Below, piece after piece: positions 8,938 to 16,984 of a stretch of 46,379 nucleotides of DNA. The notes below the pieces were generated by a model. That model saw nothing but the letters and a program-made list of their open reading frames with translations. It was not told the origin of the DNA and ran no database searches. Within the stretch, counting starts at the first letter, position 1; the number at the start of each line of letters is the position of its first letter. The DNA comes from Ectothiorhodospiraceae bacterium (lineage in GTDB: Bacteria; Bacteroidota; Ignavibacteria; SZUA-365; GCA-2699105), in NCBI GenBank assembly GCA_002699105.1, contig PABJ01000116.1, positions 1 to 46,379 of the forward strand, given 5' to 3'. A program made the position numbers and the translations under genes.

Positions 8938-9677
8938 TACTCGCCTGCGTTCTTCTCCTCCTGGGACTTGGCGGCTGTACGCTGTTTCGGAAGGCCACCG
9001 GGACCTATGTCGATAGGGAGCAGTTTGAGCTTGCGCGCAAAGCCCGCATGCTGGAGGTCCGCGCTGAGGAGACTGCGAGCATTGCCCGGCGCCTGCAAAG
9101 CGGTCTCGACGTCGACTCCGATCTTGTCCTGCGCTTTTCGCCCGACTTCATCGCAGAGGTGGTATCGCTCTATGAAGGAAGGCGGGGCTCCCTCGATGCC
9201 TCCACGCACTACACGATTAAGGGAAGTTCCGTGGAGCTGCATTACGGATCGGCCATTGCGCATCTGCTCCTCAACGTAGCGCAAGAAGGCTATGGGCTGC
9301 GCCTATCGCTACGACTGGATTGCGTGTTGAACTTCCGGCTGGAAGGAGAGAATCTCCGGATAGGATTTGAACCGTACAACATTGTGCCGGTGGTGGAGAG
9401 TGAAGGCTGGCTTATCGGCAGCGAAGACCTGGTCAACGATATCGTCCGCACGAAACTCGCTACGCTCTCGGATGACTTTCCACCCATCGAAGTGCCGCTG
9501 CTCCAATCCCAGTCTGTTGAAATTGACGGCACAAATGCGACGATAGCCGGCGATGTGAATATGCGCATATCGACGCCGAGGCGTTTGCTGAACTACTCCT
9601 TCATATTGAAAGAACTCCTTGTGCTGCCCAAACAGATTATCGTAGCCGTTGATTTGGCGGACGTGGAGGTCAAGTGA
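8907..9677 (+). CDS. Lipoprotein of unknown function (possible TULIP-like lipid-binding fold)
   Basis: This 256-aa protein has a lipoprotein signal with lipobox LGGC (Cys24), so it is predicted to be lipid-anchored in the envelope. A charged helix (about 35-70) is followed by a beta-rich body that starts DLVLRFSPDFIAEVVSLY. That strand-helix opening resembles YceB/DUF1439-type lipid-binding lipoproteins, but this is only a visual impression. The start overlaps rsmG by 31 nt, and the stop overlaps the next lipoprotein start (TGATG), so the two are translationally coupled. No catalytic motif is seen. The next gene has the same layout. Confidence 0.75.
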   Translation: MHYRRAYPTVVLACVLLLLGLGGCTLFRKATGTYVDREQFELARKARMLEVRAEETASIARRLQSGLDVDSDLVLRFSPDFIAEVVSLYEGRRGSLDASTHYTIKGSSVELHYGSAIAHLLLNVAQEGYGLRLSLRLDCVLNFRLEGENLRIGFEPYNIVPVVESEGWLIGSEDLVNDIVRTKLATLSDDFPPIEVPLLQSQSVEIDGTNATIAGDVNMRISTPRRLLNYSFILKELLVLPKQIIVAVDLADVEVK

Positions 9678-10543
9678 TGCTCCGGTCATTCAGAGTACTA
9701 CTGCTTGTTTGTTCTTCCGTGCTGGCCGGGTGCAGCGGAATTGATTTACCCGATGCCGGGCATTCGCGGGAAAAGATTGCAAGGCTTGAGACGCAGATTG
9801 CAGAGTACGAGAAAAGTCTTGATATGCTGGCGCCTGCATTCTACATGTCGCAGGATATTCAGATGGAGATGAAGCCAGTTCTGTTCAATCGAATTCTGCA
9901 GGAAGTCGCGAGCAGCAGGAGCGATGATGTGCGGTTCACGTTCGCGAAGTCGAACGATATCGTCCATGAGTGGAAAAGTACGCTGGGCATCCGATACAAG
10001 AACCATCTCGACATCGACACAGGGAAGATCAACGTCAATCTGCGGCAGTTCCGCATTCTTGAGTTGAGAGATGAGTCTATCCCGATACTGCTGCAGCTTT
10101 CAGGAAACGGCGGAGTGAGCGTATCGGGTAAGTACATGGGTATCACCGCAAAAACGTCGCCGGATCTGGCGCTTTCGGTGCTGGATACTGTTCGCTTTTC
10201 GCTTGGGTTGGACGAGGACGGCAGAGTGGTTTTATTGCCGCTGCAGCGGAATATCCCGTTGCTGATAGAAGCGCGGTTTTCACTGCTCGGTTGGAAGGTC
10301 CCATACCAGCGCAAGGAATATCTCCGAATCACCGATATCCTCCAGCCGGTACCGCTGCCGGTGGAATTCGCCTCAAAACTCAGATTGCCGTTCCCTTCCG
10401 AGACTCCGGGACAGAACAAGGTTGAATTCCAGGAAACCGATATTCATATTACAGGTATCAGCGTTCTCACCGAGAACAACAGGTTATACCTGGGGGCAAA
10501 TGCCTCCGTTGTAATCCGGGATACGGTGCGCAATACACCGTAG
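9677..10543 (+). CDS. Lipoprotein of unknown function, partner of the preceding lipoprotein
   Basis: From the ATG at 9677 this is 288 aa; a GTG at 9674 is the only earlier option. The lipobox is LAGC (Cys19). A coiled-coil-like helix (residues 32-52) precedes a beta-rich domain opening with DIQMEMKPVLFNRILQEVAS. The ATG overlaps the stop of the previous gene by one base, which implies translational coupling. The order of lipobox, helix, amphipathic strand plus helix and long beta-sheet region is the same as in the 8907-9677 product, suggesting divergent paralogs that act together. Lipid or lipoprotein handling at the envelope is a guess; function unknown. Confidence 0.75.
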   Translation: MLRSFRVLLLVCSSVLAGCSGIDLPDAGHSREKIARLETQIAEYEKSLDMLAPAFYMSQDIQMEMKPVLFNRILQEVASSRSDDVRFTFAKSNDIVHEWKSTLGIRYKNHLDIDTGKINVNLRQFRILELRDESIPILLQLSGNGGVSVSGKYMGITAKTSPDLALSVLDTVRFSLGLDEDGRVVLLPLQRNIPLLIEARFSLLGWKVPYQRKEYLRITDILQPVPLPVEFASKLRLPFPSETPGQNKVEFQETDIHITGISVLTENNRLYLGANASVVIRDTVRNTP

Positions 10544-10582
10544 TCCGTAGAATCACTATTCGCACATTGGACTATTATATCT

Positions 10583-11410
10583 ATGAAGGACATACTTCCG
10601 CTTCTTCCGCTCAGCGAGTGGGAGCAAACGCGTAATACTTTACAATCGTACGCCCAGGTCTTGGGCGCAATACAACTCAAATATGCCGCCCCACAGCGGC
10701 ACTGGGCTCACGCCGCGCTTCGCCCGACGGCACGCGGGTTCGCAACCGATCTGATCCAGTTCGATCACTCGGTGTTCGATATATACATCGATTGTTTCAC
10801 CGGCGAGCTGTATCTCACGGCTAACAAAGGCTCCAGGTGGACGCTGCCGCTCCGTGATGCTACACAGCTCGGGCTGTATAAGCGGCTTCAATCTATATTA
10901 TCCAGCATAGGTGTTCGTCTGGATGTCGATGAGTCGCAGTTCAACAACGAGCGCCCCGCGGGATACGACGAGGAGTACTTGCAGATGTACCTGCACGCTA
11001 TGACGCGAATAGCTGCAACCATGCGCAGGTTCAAGGGAACGCTGCGGGAGCGGACGTCGCCTGTGCAGCTTTTCCCGCATCATTTCGATCTCGCCATGCT
11101 GTGGTTTTCCGGGAACACAGTCCCGGGCACCGATCCACAGGATGAAGACAATGCGGATGAGCAGATGAACTTCGGTTTTTCCACCGGCGACGGCGCAATC
11201 CCCGAGCCTTACATCTATATCACTGCATATCCGAAACCTGAAGGATTCGACTCTATCTCCCTTCCGGCCGATGCGTACCTGCACACCGAAGGATTCACCG
11301 CAGCAATCTTGCCGTACCAGGCGCTCGCCTCCACCGACGAGCCGGAAGATAAACTGCTGGATTTCTTTCAGACTGTGCAATCGGCAGGCAAGGCCCTGAT
11401 GTTCAAATAA
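10583..11410 (+). CDS. DUF5996 family protein
   Basis: This 275-aa protein has no signal peptide, so it is probably cytoplasmic. It shows the hallmarks of DUF5996: an N-terminal W-x-x-T start (EWEQTRNTLQSYAQVLGAIQLKY, residues 12-34) and a histidine-tryptophan pair (RHWAHAALRPTARGFATD, 39-56). The conserved SPVQLFPHHFDLAMLWFSG block is at 159-177, and a YIYITAYPKPEGF segment lies near 220. The biochemical function of the family is not known. It has its own 39-bp gap after the lipoprotein pair, and an A/T-rich run (T8 at 11413-11420) directly follows the stop. Confidence 0.85.
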   Translation: MKDILPLLPLSEWEQTRNTLQSYAQVLGAIQLKYAAPQRHWAHAALRPTARGFATDLIQFDHSVFDIYIDCFTGELYLTANKGSRWTLPLRDATQLGLYKRLQSILSSIGVRLDVDESQFNNERPAGYDEEYLQMYLHAMTRIAATMRRFKGTLRERTSPVQLFPHHFDLAMLWFSGNTVPGTDPQDEDNADEQMNFGFSTGDGAIPEPYIYITAYPKPEGFDSISLPADAYLHTEGFTAAILPYQALASTDEPEDKLLDFFQTVQSAGKALMFK

Positions 11411-11437
11411 TATTTTTTTTCATCCGGTGTCACAGGT

Positions 11438-11507
11438 ATGCCTCCTCAGGTCTCTATATTAGTAGAGACTCACTCCACACATCTACTACTTTTCTGAGGA
11501 GGCCGCA
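11438..11507 (+). promoter_or_regulatory. Structured leader with 19-codon upstream ORF and sequestered SD
   Basis: A perfect 10-bp inverted repeat pairs GCCTCCTCAG (11440-11449) with CTGAGGAGGC (11494-11503). The right arm contains the SD (GGAGG, 11498-11502) of the gene at 11508. Between the arms is a second hairpin, GTCTCTA/TAGAGAC (11450-11469, 6-nt loop). An ATG at 11438 opens a 19-codon ORF (MPPQVSILVETHSTHLLLF) whose codons 2-4 are the anti-SD arm and whose TGA (11495-11497) abuts the SD. Translation of the leader would open the stem. Regulation by translation or temperature is an inference. Confidence 0.5.
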
Positions 11508-12563
11508 ATGGCGAAGAAGCTCCTGAAGGTTGCATCAATGAACCTCTACAACCTTCAATTGCCGGGTAAATCCTACTACGGCAACAAGTACACGCAGAAA
11601 CAGTACGACGCGAAAGTTGCATGGTCGGCGAAAATGCTCCAGACCATCGATGCAGACATCATTGGATTTCAGGAGCTCTGGGCGGAAAAGTGCCTCGAAG
11701 ACGTTTTTACGCATGCAGGCCTTAGCAGCAAGTATGAACTCGTCACGCTCGATAACGATTTCGAAGCCTCCGTTGCATTGGCGGTGAAGAAGCCGTTCAA
11801 ACCGCTGAAGAGCACCATTGAATGGGTGAAGGACTTCCCGGAAGAACTCATCTTGCGCAAGGGATCCGGTGCACCCCCAGATTACCAGGTGGACGTTCAA
11901 ATCGACGGTTTCTCCCGCCCGATCTGCAAGGCGAGCATCAAAGCGCCGGATTCCTGGAAGATCCCGAACATCGACGTGCTCGTGAGCCACCTGAAGTCGA
12001 AAATGCCGATGGATGTGGATCAGGATGTTTTCGATGAGCCGAAGGTAAAGGACTTCACAAAGGACTTCCCAAAATCCGCGTACAGCGAGGCAATAGGACC
12101 AGCGCTATCGACGATAAAGCGCACAGCCGAAGCGGCAGCCCTCCGGCTTATCCTGACGAAACTCCTCTACAAAACAGATACGCCCGTTGTGGTTATGGGC
12201 GATCTGAACGACTCTCAGCACAGTGTTACAACCTCGCTCATCACTGCGGACCCTCCATACCGGCTCCATGCAGCAAGCAGAACGGGTAGCAAAAGCGACC
12301 GCGGGATGTACGCAGTCTCGACTCTGCAGGAACTACGCAGCCTGCGGGACGTGTACTACACCTACATCCATGAAGGTTTCCGCGAATCGCTCGATCACAT
12401 TCTCGTATCGGAGCAATTCTACGACTACAGCTCCAAGCATATTTTCACGTTCAAAGAGATGCAGATCTACAACGATCATCTCGCAGATTACGACCATAAG
12501 GAAGATGCACCCGCCGGCAGTTCGGATCATGCGCCGGTAGCGGCAACGTTCGTAAAAGCCTGA
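11508..12563 (+). CDS. Endonuclease/exonuclease/phosphatase-fold protein
   Basis: This 351-aa protein has no signal peptide. It carries the metal-dependent EEP-fold motifs in order: MNLYNL (Asn12), GFQELW (Glu56, metal ligand), VSHLKS (His161), MGDLND (Asp232/Asn234) and SSDHAPV (Asp340/His341, the general base pair). Such enzymes cleave phosphodiester or phosphate-monoester bonds in nucleic acids or lipids; the substrate cannot be told here. The start has a very strong SD (GAGGAGG, 5 nt spacing) that is embedded in a base-paired leader. It is a single-gene unit, with 56 bp to the sensor kinase. Confidence 0.85.
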   Translation: MAKKLLKVASMNLYNLQLPGKSYYGNKYTQKQYDAKVAWSAKMLQTIDADIIGFQELWAEKCLEDVFTHAGLSSKYELVTLDNDFEASVALAVKKPFKPLKSTIEWVKDFPEELILRKGSGAPPDYQVDVQIDGFSRPICKASIKAPDSWKIPNIDVLVSHLKSKMPMDVDQDVFDEPKVKDFTKDFPKSAYSEAIGPALSTIKRTAEAAALRLILTKLLYKTDTPVVVMGDLNDSQHSVTTSLITADPPYRLHAASRTGSKSDRGMYAVSTLQELRSLRDVYYTYIHEGFRESLDHILVSEQFYDYSSKHIFTFKEMQIYNDHLADYDHKEDAPAGSSDHAPVAATFVKA

Positions 12564-12619
12564 CAGGCGTAAGCCGTACGGCATATTGAAGTTCATGCTG
12601 CAATTTTCGTATACTCCGC

Positions 12620-14641
12620 ATGAACTTGATATCTCACCTGCACACTGGTGAAGCTTTGAATCGCCGTAAGTATATCATCATTGCGACGGGCGCCATTTTT
12701 GGCGTCCTCGTTGTTTTGTTTGTACTTGTCGAGATATTCACAAGCCGGGACGACCTTGTCGCCACCAAACGCATGGAGGCAAGGACCCTGGTCGAATCTC
12801 TCGCGCAAAGCACACGGCTCTCGCTCGCTGCGAACGCCGAGGTGGAAGACCTCCTCACACAAAACCTCCTCACCGCTGCGGAACTGCTGCAGCACCTCGC
12901 AGAACACCGCTCCATCGATCAATCCTTATGCGCCGAAACCGCGCTGTCGTCGGATGTGCCGCTTGTTGCATCTGTCGATAGTGAAGATCGGATTTTCGCA
13001 TCCAGTCTTCCGATCGGCAAACTTACGACTGACACGAAAGCCCTTCTGGATACTGCCAGGAATGGCGGGTATGCCTGGGTCGTGGGGTCGGTGGCTGCCG
13101 GAGAAGCGCAAGAAGAGTACGTGGCGCTGTTTGTCCCTATGCATGGCGGACAGATCGCCGTTGCAGGTGTGCCGGAATCGCGTTTGCTTGAATTCCGCCT
13201 CCGGACGGGGGTTGGGGTGCTGATCCGGAATCTGGGTGAGAACCCGGAGATATTATACGCCGTGCTGCAAGACGACGCCGGAATCCTTACCGCGTCGGAA
13301 CAGATCGACAGCCTGGAGTCCATCGCGGCTGATACGTTTCTTCAGGATGCAATGCAGTCGGGAGAACCGATGACGCGGTTCATCGAGTTCGAAGGCGAAC
13401 GGCACCTTGAAGCCGTGCAGCGCATTGAGTCCGAATCCGGTGCTCGCTATATCGCACGGCTTGGACTGAACATGGGTGGCGTGAAAGCGATACAGCAGCG
13501 CGGTGTTACCCGTGCCGTCATTCTTGGGGTAGTCGTGATTGTGCTCGGCATACTGGCCGTGTGGTTTGTTCTGGCTCGCGAACGGTTTTCCACGCTGCAG
13601 CAGGAACACCGGAGGGTGCGCTCGTCGAGCGAAGTGGTCATGGAAAACATGAGCGATGGAGTCGTTGCAGTGGGGAACGACGGTACCATTGCATTCCGCA
13701 ACAGCATCGCCGCTGAGCTATTCCCGGAACGGTCAGTCCTCGACGACCGCGATCCGTTGAAGCTGAAGGCAACCTGGGCCGCCGAAGAGCCGATCCGGTA
13801 CTTCGAAAGCACGTTGCAGAGGGACAGCGAAACGAAAACCCTCGCCGTAGGTACATCGCTGGTACGCGACGAGCGCGGAGAGATCGAGATGGTGATTGCT
13901 GTCTTTCGCGATATCACCGAGCAGCGGAGGCTCGCCGAACAACTGCAGCGCAAGGAAAAGCTCACCGCGCTCGGCGAACTGGCCGGCGGGGTCGCGCATG
14001 AAATCCGGAATCCCCTGAACGCCATCGGCATAATCGCACAGAGGCTCCACGGGGAATTCACGCCTGAAGAGGGCGAAGAGGAGTACGATCAGTTGATTGC
14101 AGTGATCCGGAAGGAAGTGGATCGCGTGAATGCGATCATTACGCAGTTTCTTTCATTCGCCAAACCTCCGAAACTTCAACGGGTGAAGGAGGGGCTGCAC
14201 ATAGCCGTCCTGGAAGCATTGAGAACGGTAGAATCGCAGGCCAAAAGCCGGGGAATCGATATTGAGCTGGATGTACGCACGCATGCCGAGGTGCATGTAG
14301 ACAGGAACATCTTCAAGCAGGCTGTCATGAATCTGCTCCAGAATTCCATTGAAGCCATGATAGATGGCGGAAGAATCAGTATGACGATCGAACGCTCGAA
14401 TCGAACCGTACTGCTCCGCATCAAAGATGATGGACCGGGCATACCCGAAGATATCCGGAAGAAAATGTTTAACCTCTATTTCACAACGAAGCCGACTGGA
14501 ACCGGGCTGGGACTGAGCATCGTGCACCAGATTATCAGCGAGCATGATGGAAGTATACGAGCCGAGAGTGCGCCCGGCCAGGGAACGGAGTTCATCGTTG
14601 AATTGCCAGTTGCCGCGACGGAGGAAGAAGAAACGCCATGA
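12620..14641 (+). CDS. Membrane sensor histidine kinase, NtrB/ZraS-type
   Basis: This 673-aa protein has an N-terminal membrane segment (residues 18-40) and a periplasmic sensing region (about 41-293). A second membrane segment spans 296-319. A PAS domain (about 333-435), a HisKA domain with phospho-acceptor His460 (GGVAHEIRNPLN) and a HATPase domain follow. The ATPase has an N box (NLLQNSIEAM, 571-580), G1 (DDGPGIP, 603-609) and G2 (GTGLGL, 627-632). It should autophosphorylate on an envelope signal and pass the phosphate to the regulator at 14638, whose ATG overlaps its stop (ATGA). The periplasmic domain is not one I recognise. The pair is arranged as in NtrBC, AtoSC and ZraSR. Confidence 0.92.
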   Translation: MNLISHLHTGEALNRRKYIIIATGAIFGVLVVLFVLVEIFTSRDDLVATKRMEARTLVESLAQSTRLSLAANAEVEDLLTQNLLTAAELLQHLAEHRSIDQSLCAETALSSDVPLVASVDSEDRIFASSLPIGKLTTDTKALLDTARNGGYAWVVGSVAAGEAQEEYVALFVPMHGGQIAVAGVPESRLLEFRLRTGVGVLIRNLGENPEILYAVLQDDAGILTASEQIDSLESIAADTFLQDAMQSGEPMTRFIEFEGERHLEAVQRIESESGARYIARLGLNMGGVKAIQQRGVTRAVILGVVVIVLGILAVWFVLARERFSTLQQEHRRVRSSSEVVMENMSDGVVAVGNDGTIAFRNSIAAELFPERSVLDDRDPLKLKATWAAEEPIRYFESTLQRDSETKTLAVGTSLVRDERGEIEMVIAVFRDITEQRRLAEQLQRKEKLTALGELAGGVAHEIRNPLNAIGIIAQRLHGEFTPEEGEEEYDQLIAVIRKEVDRVNAIITQFLSFAKPPKLQRVKEGLHIAVLEALRTVESQAKSRGIDIELDVRTHAEVHVDRNIFKQAVMNLLQNSIEAMIDGGRISMTIERSNRTVLLRIKDDGPGIPEDIRKKMFNLYFTTKPTGTGLGLSIVHQIISEHDGSIRAESAPGQGTEFIVELPVAATEEEETP

Positions 14642-16005
14642 GTCAACACTTCTCCATTCTTATCATCGACGACGAGCAGGCACAGGCCGACGCGATTGCA
14701 GGCTACCTGAAGAAAAAAGGATACGCCGTAACGATCGCCGATTCCGGGACTGCAGGCGTGCGTGGGTTCGAGAATGCATCGTTCGATCTCGTCCTCACCG
14801 ACTACAAGATGCCTGATATCACCGGCGCTGAAGTACTGCGGAAGCTGAAAGAAATTCAGCCTGAGATTCCAGTCATTGTGATGACAGCCTATGGGAGCAT
14901 CGAAAGCGCGGTGGATTTGATGAAGCAAGGGGCGTTCGACTATCTGCAAAAACCGATCGACCTGGACGAACTCACGATTGCAATCCAGCGTGCAGAGGAG
15001 CGCGCGACGCTGCTCTCCGAGAATGCCATGCTGAAGCAGGAGCTGCGGCAGAGGTATTCGTTCGATAACATCATCTCGCAAAGCGATGAGATGGAAGCTG
15101 TGCTCAACACCGTCGCACGGGTTGCGCCGAGCCTTGCCTCCGTGCTGATCTGCGGCGAAAGCGGGACGGGAAAGGAGCTGATTGCCCGGGCGGTGCATCA
15201 TGCGAGCAACCGGAGCGATGGGCCGTTCATCCCAGTGAATTGCGCTGCCATACCGGAATCGCTGTTCGAAAGCGAGCTGTTCGGACACGAGAAAGGCGCG
15301 TTCACCGGCGCCGACCAGCGAAGGATCGGGAAGTTTGAGCAAGCGAAGGGCGGGACGCTCTTCATCGACGAGGTGGGAGATATTCCTCTGCCGGTGCAGG
15401 TCAAACTCCTCCGTGCAATCCAGCTTCGGGAGATCGAACGCCTGGGCGGCACCGATACAATTTCGCTCGATGTCAGGATTGTGGCAGCGACGAACAGGAA
15501 GCTCGAAGAGATGATCCGCGAGGGGGATTTCCGGGAGGATTTATACTACAGGCTTAATGTGATTACAGTGCAGCTTCCGCCGCTGCGCTCGCGCAAAGCA
15601 GATATCCCGCCGCTTGTTGAGCACTTCATCGCGAAGTACTGTGAGGAAAACGGGAAACCTGCGCTCGGCATCTCGAAGGAAGCGCTGGATGCGTTATTGC
15701 GATACGGATTCCCGGGAAACATCAGGGAATTGGAGAATTCTATCCAGCGAGCGGTCGTCATGACCCGCGGCAATACGATCACGGTTGCAGACCTCCCGAC
15801 ACAACTTACCGCACAAAGCGAGAGCGCCTCGGAAAAGTCTCATGATCTGCAGCTCGGCGATCTCAATGAAAAGGTTGAAGCCCTTGAGCGTGCTCTCATC
15901 CGGAAGGCGCTTGAGGAGTCCTCAGGCAACCAATCCAAAGCCGCGGAGCTCCTCCACATCTCAGAACGCACCCTCCGCTACAAGCTCGGGAAATACGGAA
16001 TCTAG
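14638..16005 (+). CDS. Sigma-54-dependent response regulator, NtrC/ZraR family
   Basis: This 455-aa protein has three domains. The receiver (1-120) has acidic pocket D11/D12, phospho-acceptor Asp55 (LTDYKMPD) and Lys105. The sigma-54-interacting AAA+ domain (about 142-375) has Walker A GESGTGKE (173-180), the GAFTGA loop (220-225) that contacts sigma-54, Walker B LFIDEVGD and an arginine finger region. A Fis-type helix-turn-helix closes the protein (NQSKAAELLHISERTLRYKLGKYGI). All key residues are present. It should bind upstream enhancer dyads and open sigma-54 promoters. A dyad repeat starts one base after its stop codon, and a consensus sigma-54 promoter lies at 16107, so the downstream operon is its likely target. 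Confidence 0.95.
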   Translation: MSQHFSILIIDDEQAQADAIAGYLKKKGYAVTIADSGTAGVRGFENASFDLVLTDYKMPDITGAEVLRKLKEIQPEIPVIVMTAYGSIESAVDLMKQGAFDYLQKPIDLDELTIAIQRAEERATLLSENAMLKQELRQRYSFDNIISQSDEMEAVLNTVARVAPSLASVLICGESGTGKELIARAVHHASNRSDGPFIPVNCAAIPESLFESELFGHEKGAFTGADQRRIGKFEQAKGGTLFIDEVGDIPLPVQVKLLRAIQLREIERLGGTDTISLDVRIVAATNRKLEEMIREGDFREDLYYRLNVITVQLPPLRSRKADIPPLVEHFIAKYCEENGKPALGISKEALDALLRYGFPGNIRELENSIQRAVVMTRGNTITVADLPTQLTAQSESASEKSHDLQLGDLNEKVEALERALIRKALEESSGNQSKAAELLHISERTLRYKLGKYGI

Positions 16006-16046
16006 GTTCGACATTCCTTGCCGGGCGCTCGACAATAATGTCGAAC
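16006..16046 (+). promoter_or_regulatory. Upstream activator (enhancer) dyads for the NtrC-type regulator
   Basis: GTTCGACATT (16006-16015) and AATGTCGAAC (16037-16046) form a perfect 10-bp inverted repeat. Inside it is a palindrome TCGACA-ATAA-TGTCGA (16029-16044). A second TCGACA half-site starts at 16008, exactly 21 bp (two helical turns) upstream of the one at 16029. The dyad centres sit about 97 and 117 bp before the predicted transcription start, the usual distance for NtrC-family enhancers. Binding by the regulator encoded just upstream is inferred. Confidence 0.7.
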
Positions 16047-16106
16047 GGTGAGACTCTCCAGCGAAGAAAATAGCCATATTGGGCCGTAATCAGCAGTATT
16101 CATGGT

Positions 16107-16122
16107 TGGCACGTCAATTGCA
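16107..16122 (+). promoter_or_regulatory. Sigma-54 (-24/-12) promoter
   Basis: The sequence TGGCAC-GTCAA-TTGCA matches the sigma-54 consensus TGGCAC-N5-TTGC(A/T) without a mismatch, with the invariant GG and GC dinucleotides 10 bp apart. The predicted start is about 16133, leaving a leader of about 48 nt before the ATG at 16181. It lies between the enhancer dyads and the small secreted-protein genes, pointing into them. Confidence 0.85.
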
Positions 16123-16180
16123 TTACTCTTCAGTGAGCGCGCTAACGAAAACGTTCACTTCGAAAACTGGAGATTACATC

Positions 16181-16546
16181 ATGAAGAACCTACTGAAATA
16201 CGCACTTGCCGCCTTCGTCCTCTTCGGACTGGCATTCACACAAGTTTCCTATGCACAAGACGATCCGACAGCCGGAAAGCAGAATCGCGGCCAGGTAAAG
16301 CCGAACTTTGTTGATGAAGACGGCGACGGTATCTGCGACAACAACACCGGCGAGCCCGGCACAGGCACCGGCAGCATGCACCGCGGCGGCCAGGGTAAGG
16401 GCCAGGGCGCAGGCAACGGACAGGGAATCCACCAGCGTCTACGCGACGGTTCGTGCGGTGAGACCCCGATCCAGGACGGCTCAGGAGCAACGAATAACAG
16501 CCAAGCCACGAAGGGCCGCAAACGCGGCAACGCACCTTCGAAGTAA
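16181..16546 (+). CDS. Small secreted Gly-rich protein with one DxDxDG loop
   Basis: The frame is open from 16079, but that would begin upstream of the sigma-54 promoter. The ATG at 16181 has an SD (GGAG, 8 nt) and a perfect signal peptide (MKNLLKYALAAFVLFGLAF, cleavage after SYAQ), giving 121 aa. The mature protein has the motif NFVDEDGDGICDN (Asp45, Asp47, Asp49), a calcium-binding-type loop as in thrombospondin type 3 or dockerin repeats. A Gly/Gln/His-rich stretch follows (60-85), then a basic tail (KGRKRGNAPSK). It has only two mature cysteines (52 and 91), which could form a disulfide. It is the first gene of the sigma-54-driven operon. Metal binding is inferred; function unknown. Confidence 0.85.
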   Translation: MKNLLKYALAAFVLFGLAFTQVSYAQDDPTAGKQNRGQVKPNFVDEDGDGICDNNTGEPGTGTGSMHRGGQGKGQGAGNGQGIHQRLRDGSCGETPIQDGSGATNNSQATKGRKRGNAPSK

Positions 16547-16567
16547 GTCCCCGTAGTACCTTCGATA

Positions 16568-16597
16568 GCGAGTGGCGGGCACGGTCCCGCTGCTCGC
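16568..16597 (+). other. Intercistronic hairpin
   Basis: A 12-bp stem (GCGAG, two G-U pairs, GCGGG/CCCGC, CTCGC) with a 6-nt loop (CACGGT) lies between the two small secreted-protein genes. It has no U-tract after it (ATTTCAAAC), so it is more likely an mRNA-stabilising or partial-termination element. Such an element could raise the level of the first cistron over the rest. Confidence 0.5.
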
Positions 16598-16621
16598 ATT
16601 TCAAACAAAGGAGATGAATCG

Positions 16622-16984
16622 ATGAATCGCGTAGTGTTTTTGATTGCTGTCACATTGCTGCTTGCAACAAGCTCCTATGCCCAGTCCGGTGAGTCGGGCA
16701 CGAAGCCCGAAGGGACGAAGGAAAAACCCGCCGTTGTTGAGCAGGAGAAGCCCGAATCTGATGCCAGGATGAAAGGCTTCGTTGATACCGATGGCGATGG
16801 GATAGACGACAGGACTGTACAGCAGGGGCAGCAGACCGATGATGGCAGGAAGCACATGCGGAGACGGAAACGCGATCACTTCATCGATAAGGACGGCGAC
16901 GGGATCAACGATTCGAGGTGTAATGGCTTCGGTCTGCAGCGCAAGGGTAAGGGTAAAAAGCGCGGCGGCGGAGGTGAACAATGA
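16622..16984 (+). CDS. Small secreted protein with two DxDxDG loops
   Basis: This is a 120-aa protein with a signal peptide (residues 1-20, ending SSYA). The start is fixed by an SD, AAAGGAG (16607-16613), 8 nt before the ATG; an earlier ATG at 16614 meets a stop after three codons. Two near-identical calcium-type loops are visible, GFVDTDGDGIDD (Asp55/57/59) and HFIDKDGDGINDSRC (Asp89/91/93), separated by a charged linker. A basic Gly-rich tail (GKGKKRGGGGEQ) follows. It shares the loop and tail style with the protein at 16181, so the two are divergent paralogs. The stop overlaps the barrel gene start (ATGA). Function unknown; a periplasmic or surface metal-binding role is inferred. Confidence 0.85.
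   Translation: MNRVVFLIAVTLLLATSSYAQSGESGTKPEGTKEKPAVVEQEKPESDARMKGFVDTDGDGIDDRTVQQGQQTDDGRKHMRRRKRDHFIDKDGDGINDSRCNGFGLQRKGKGKKRGGGGEQ

Noticed and set aside
11411..11425. T8 tract as a terminator of the DUF5996 gene
   Set aside because: No stem precedes the T-run.
12564..12619. Possible second sigma-54 promoter before the sensor kinase
   Set aside because: The GG and GC elements do not have the required 10-bp spacing.
16079..16180. N-terminal extension of the first sigma-54 operon gene
   Set aside because: It would start upstream of the -24/-12 promoter; the ATG at 16181 has an SD and a signal peptide.
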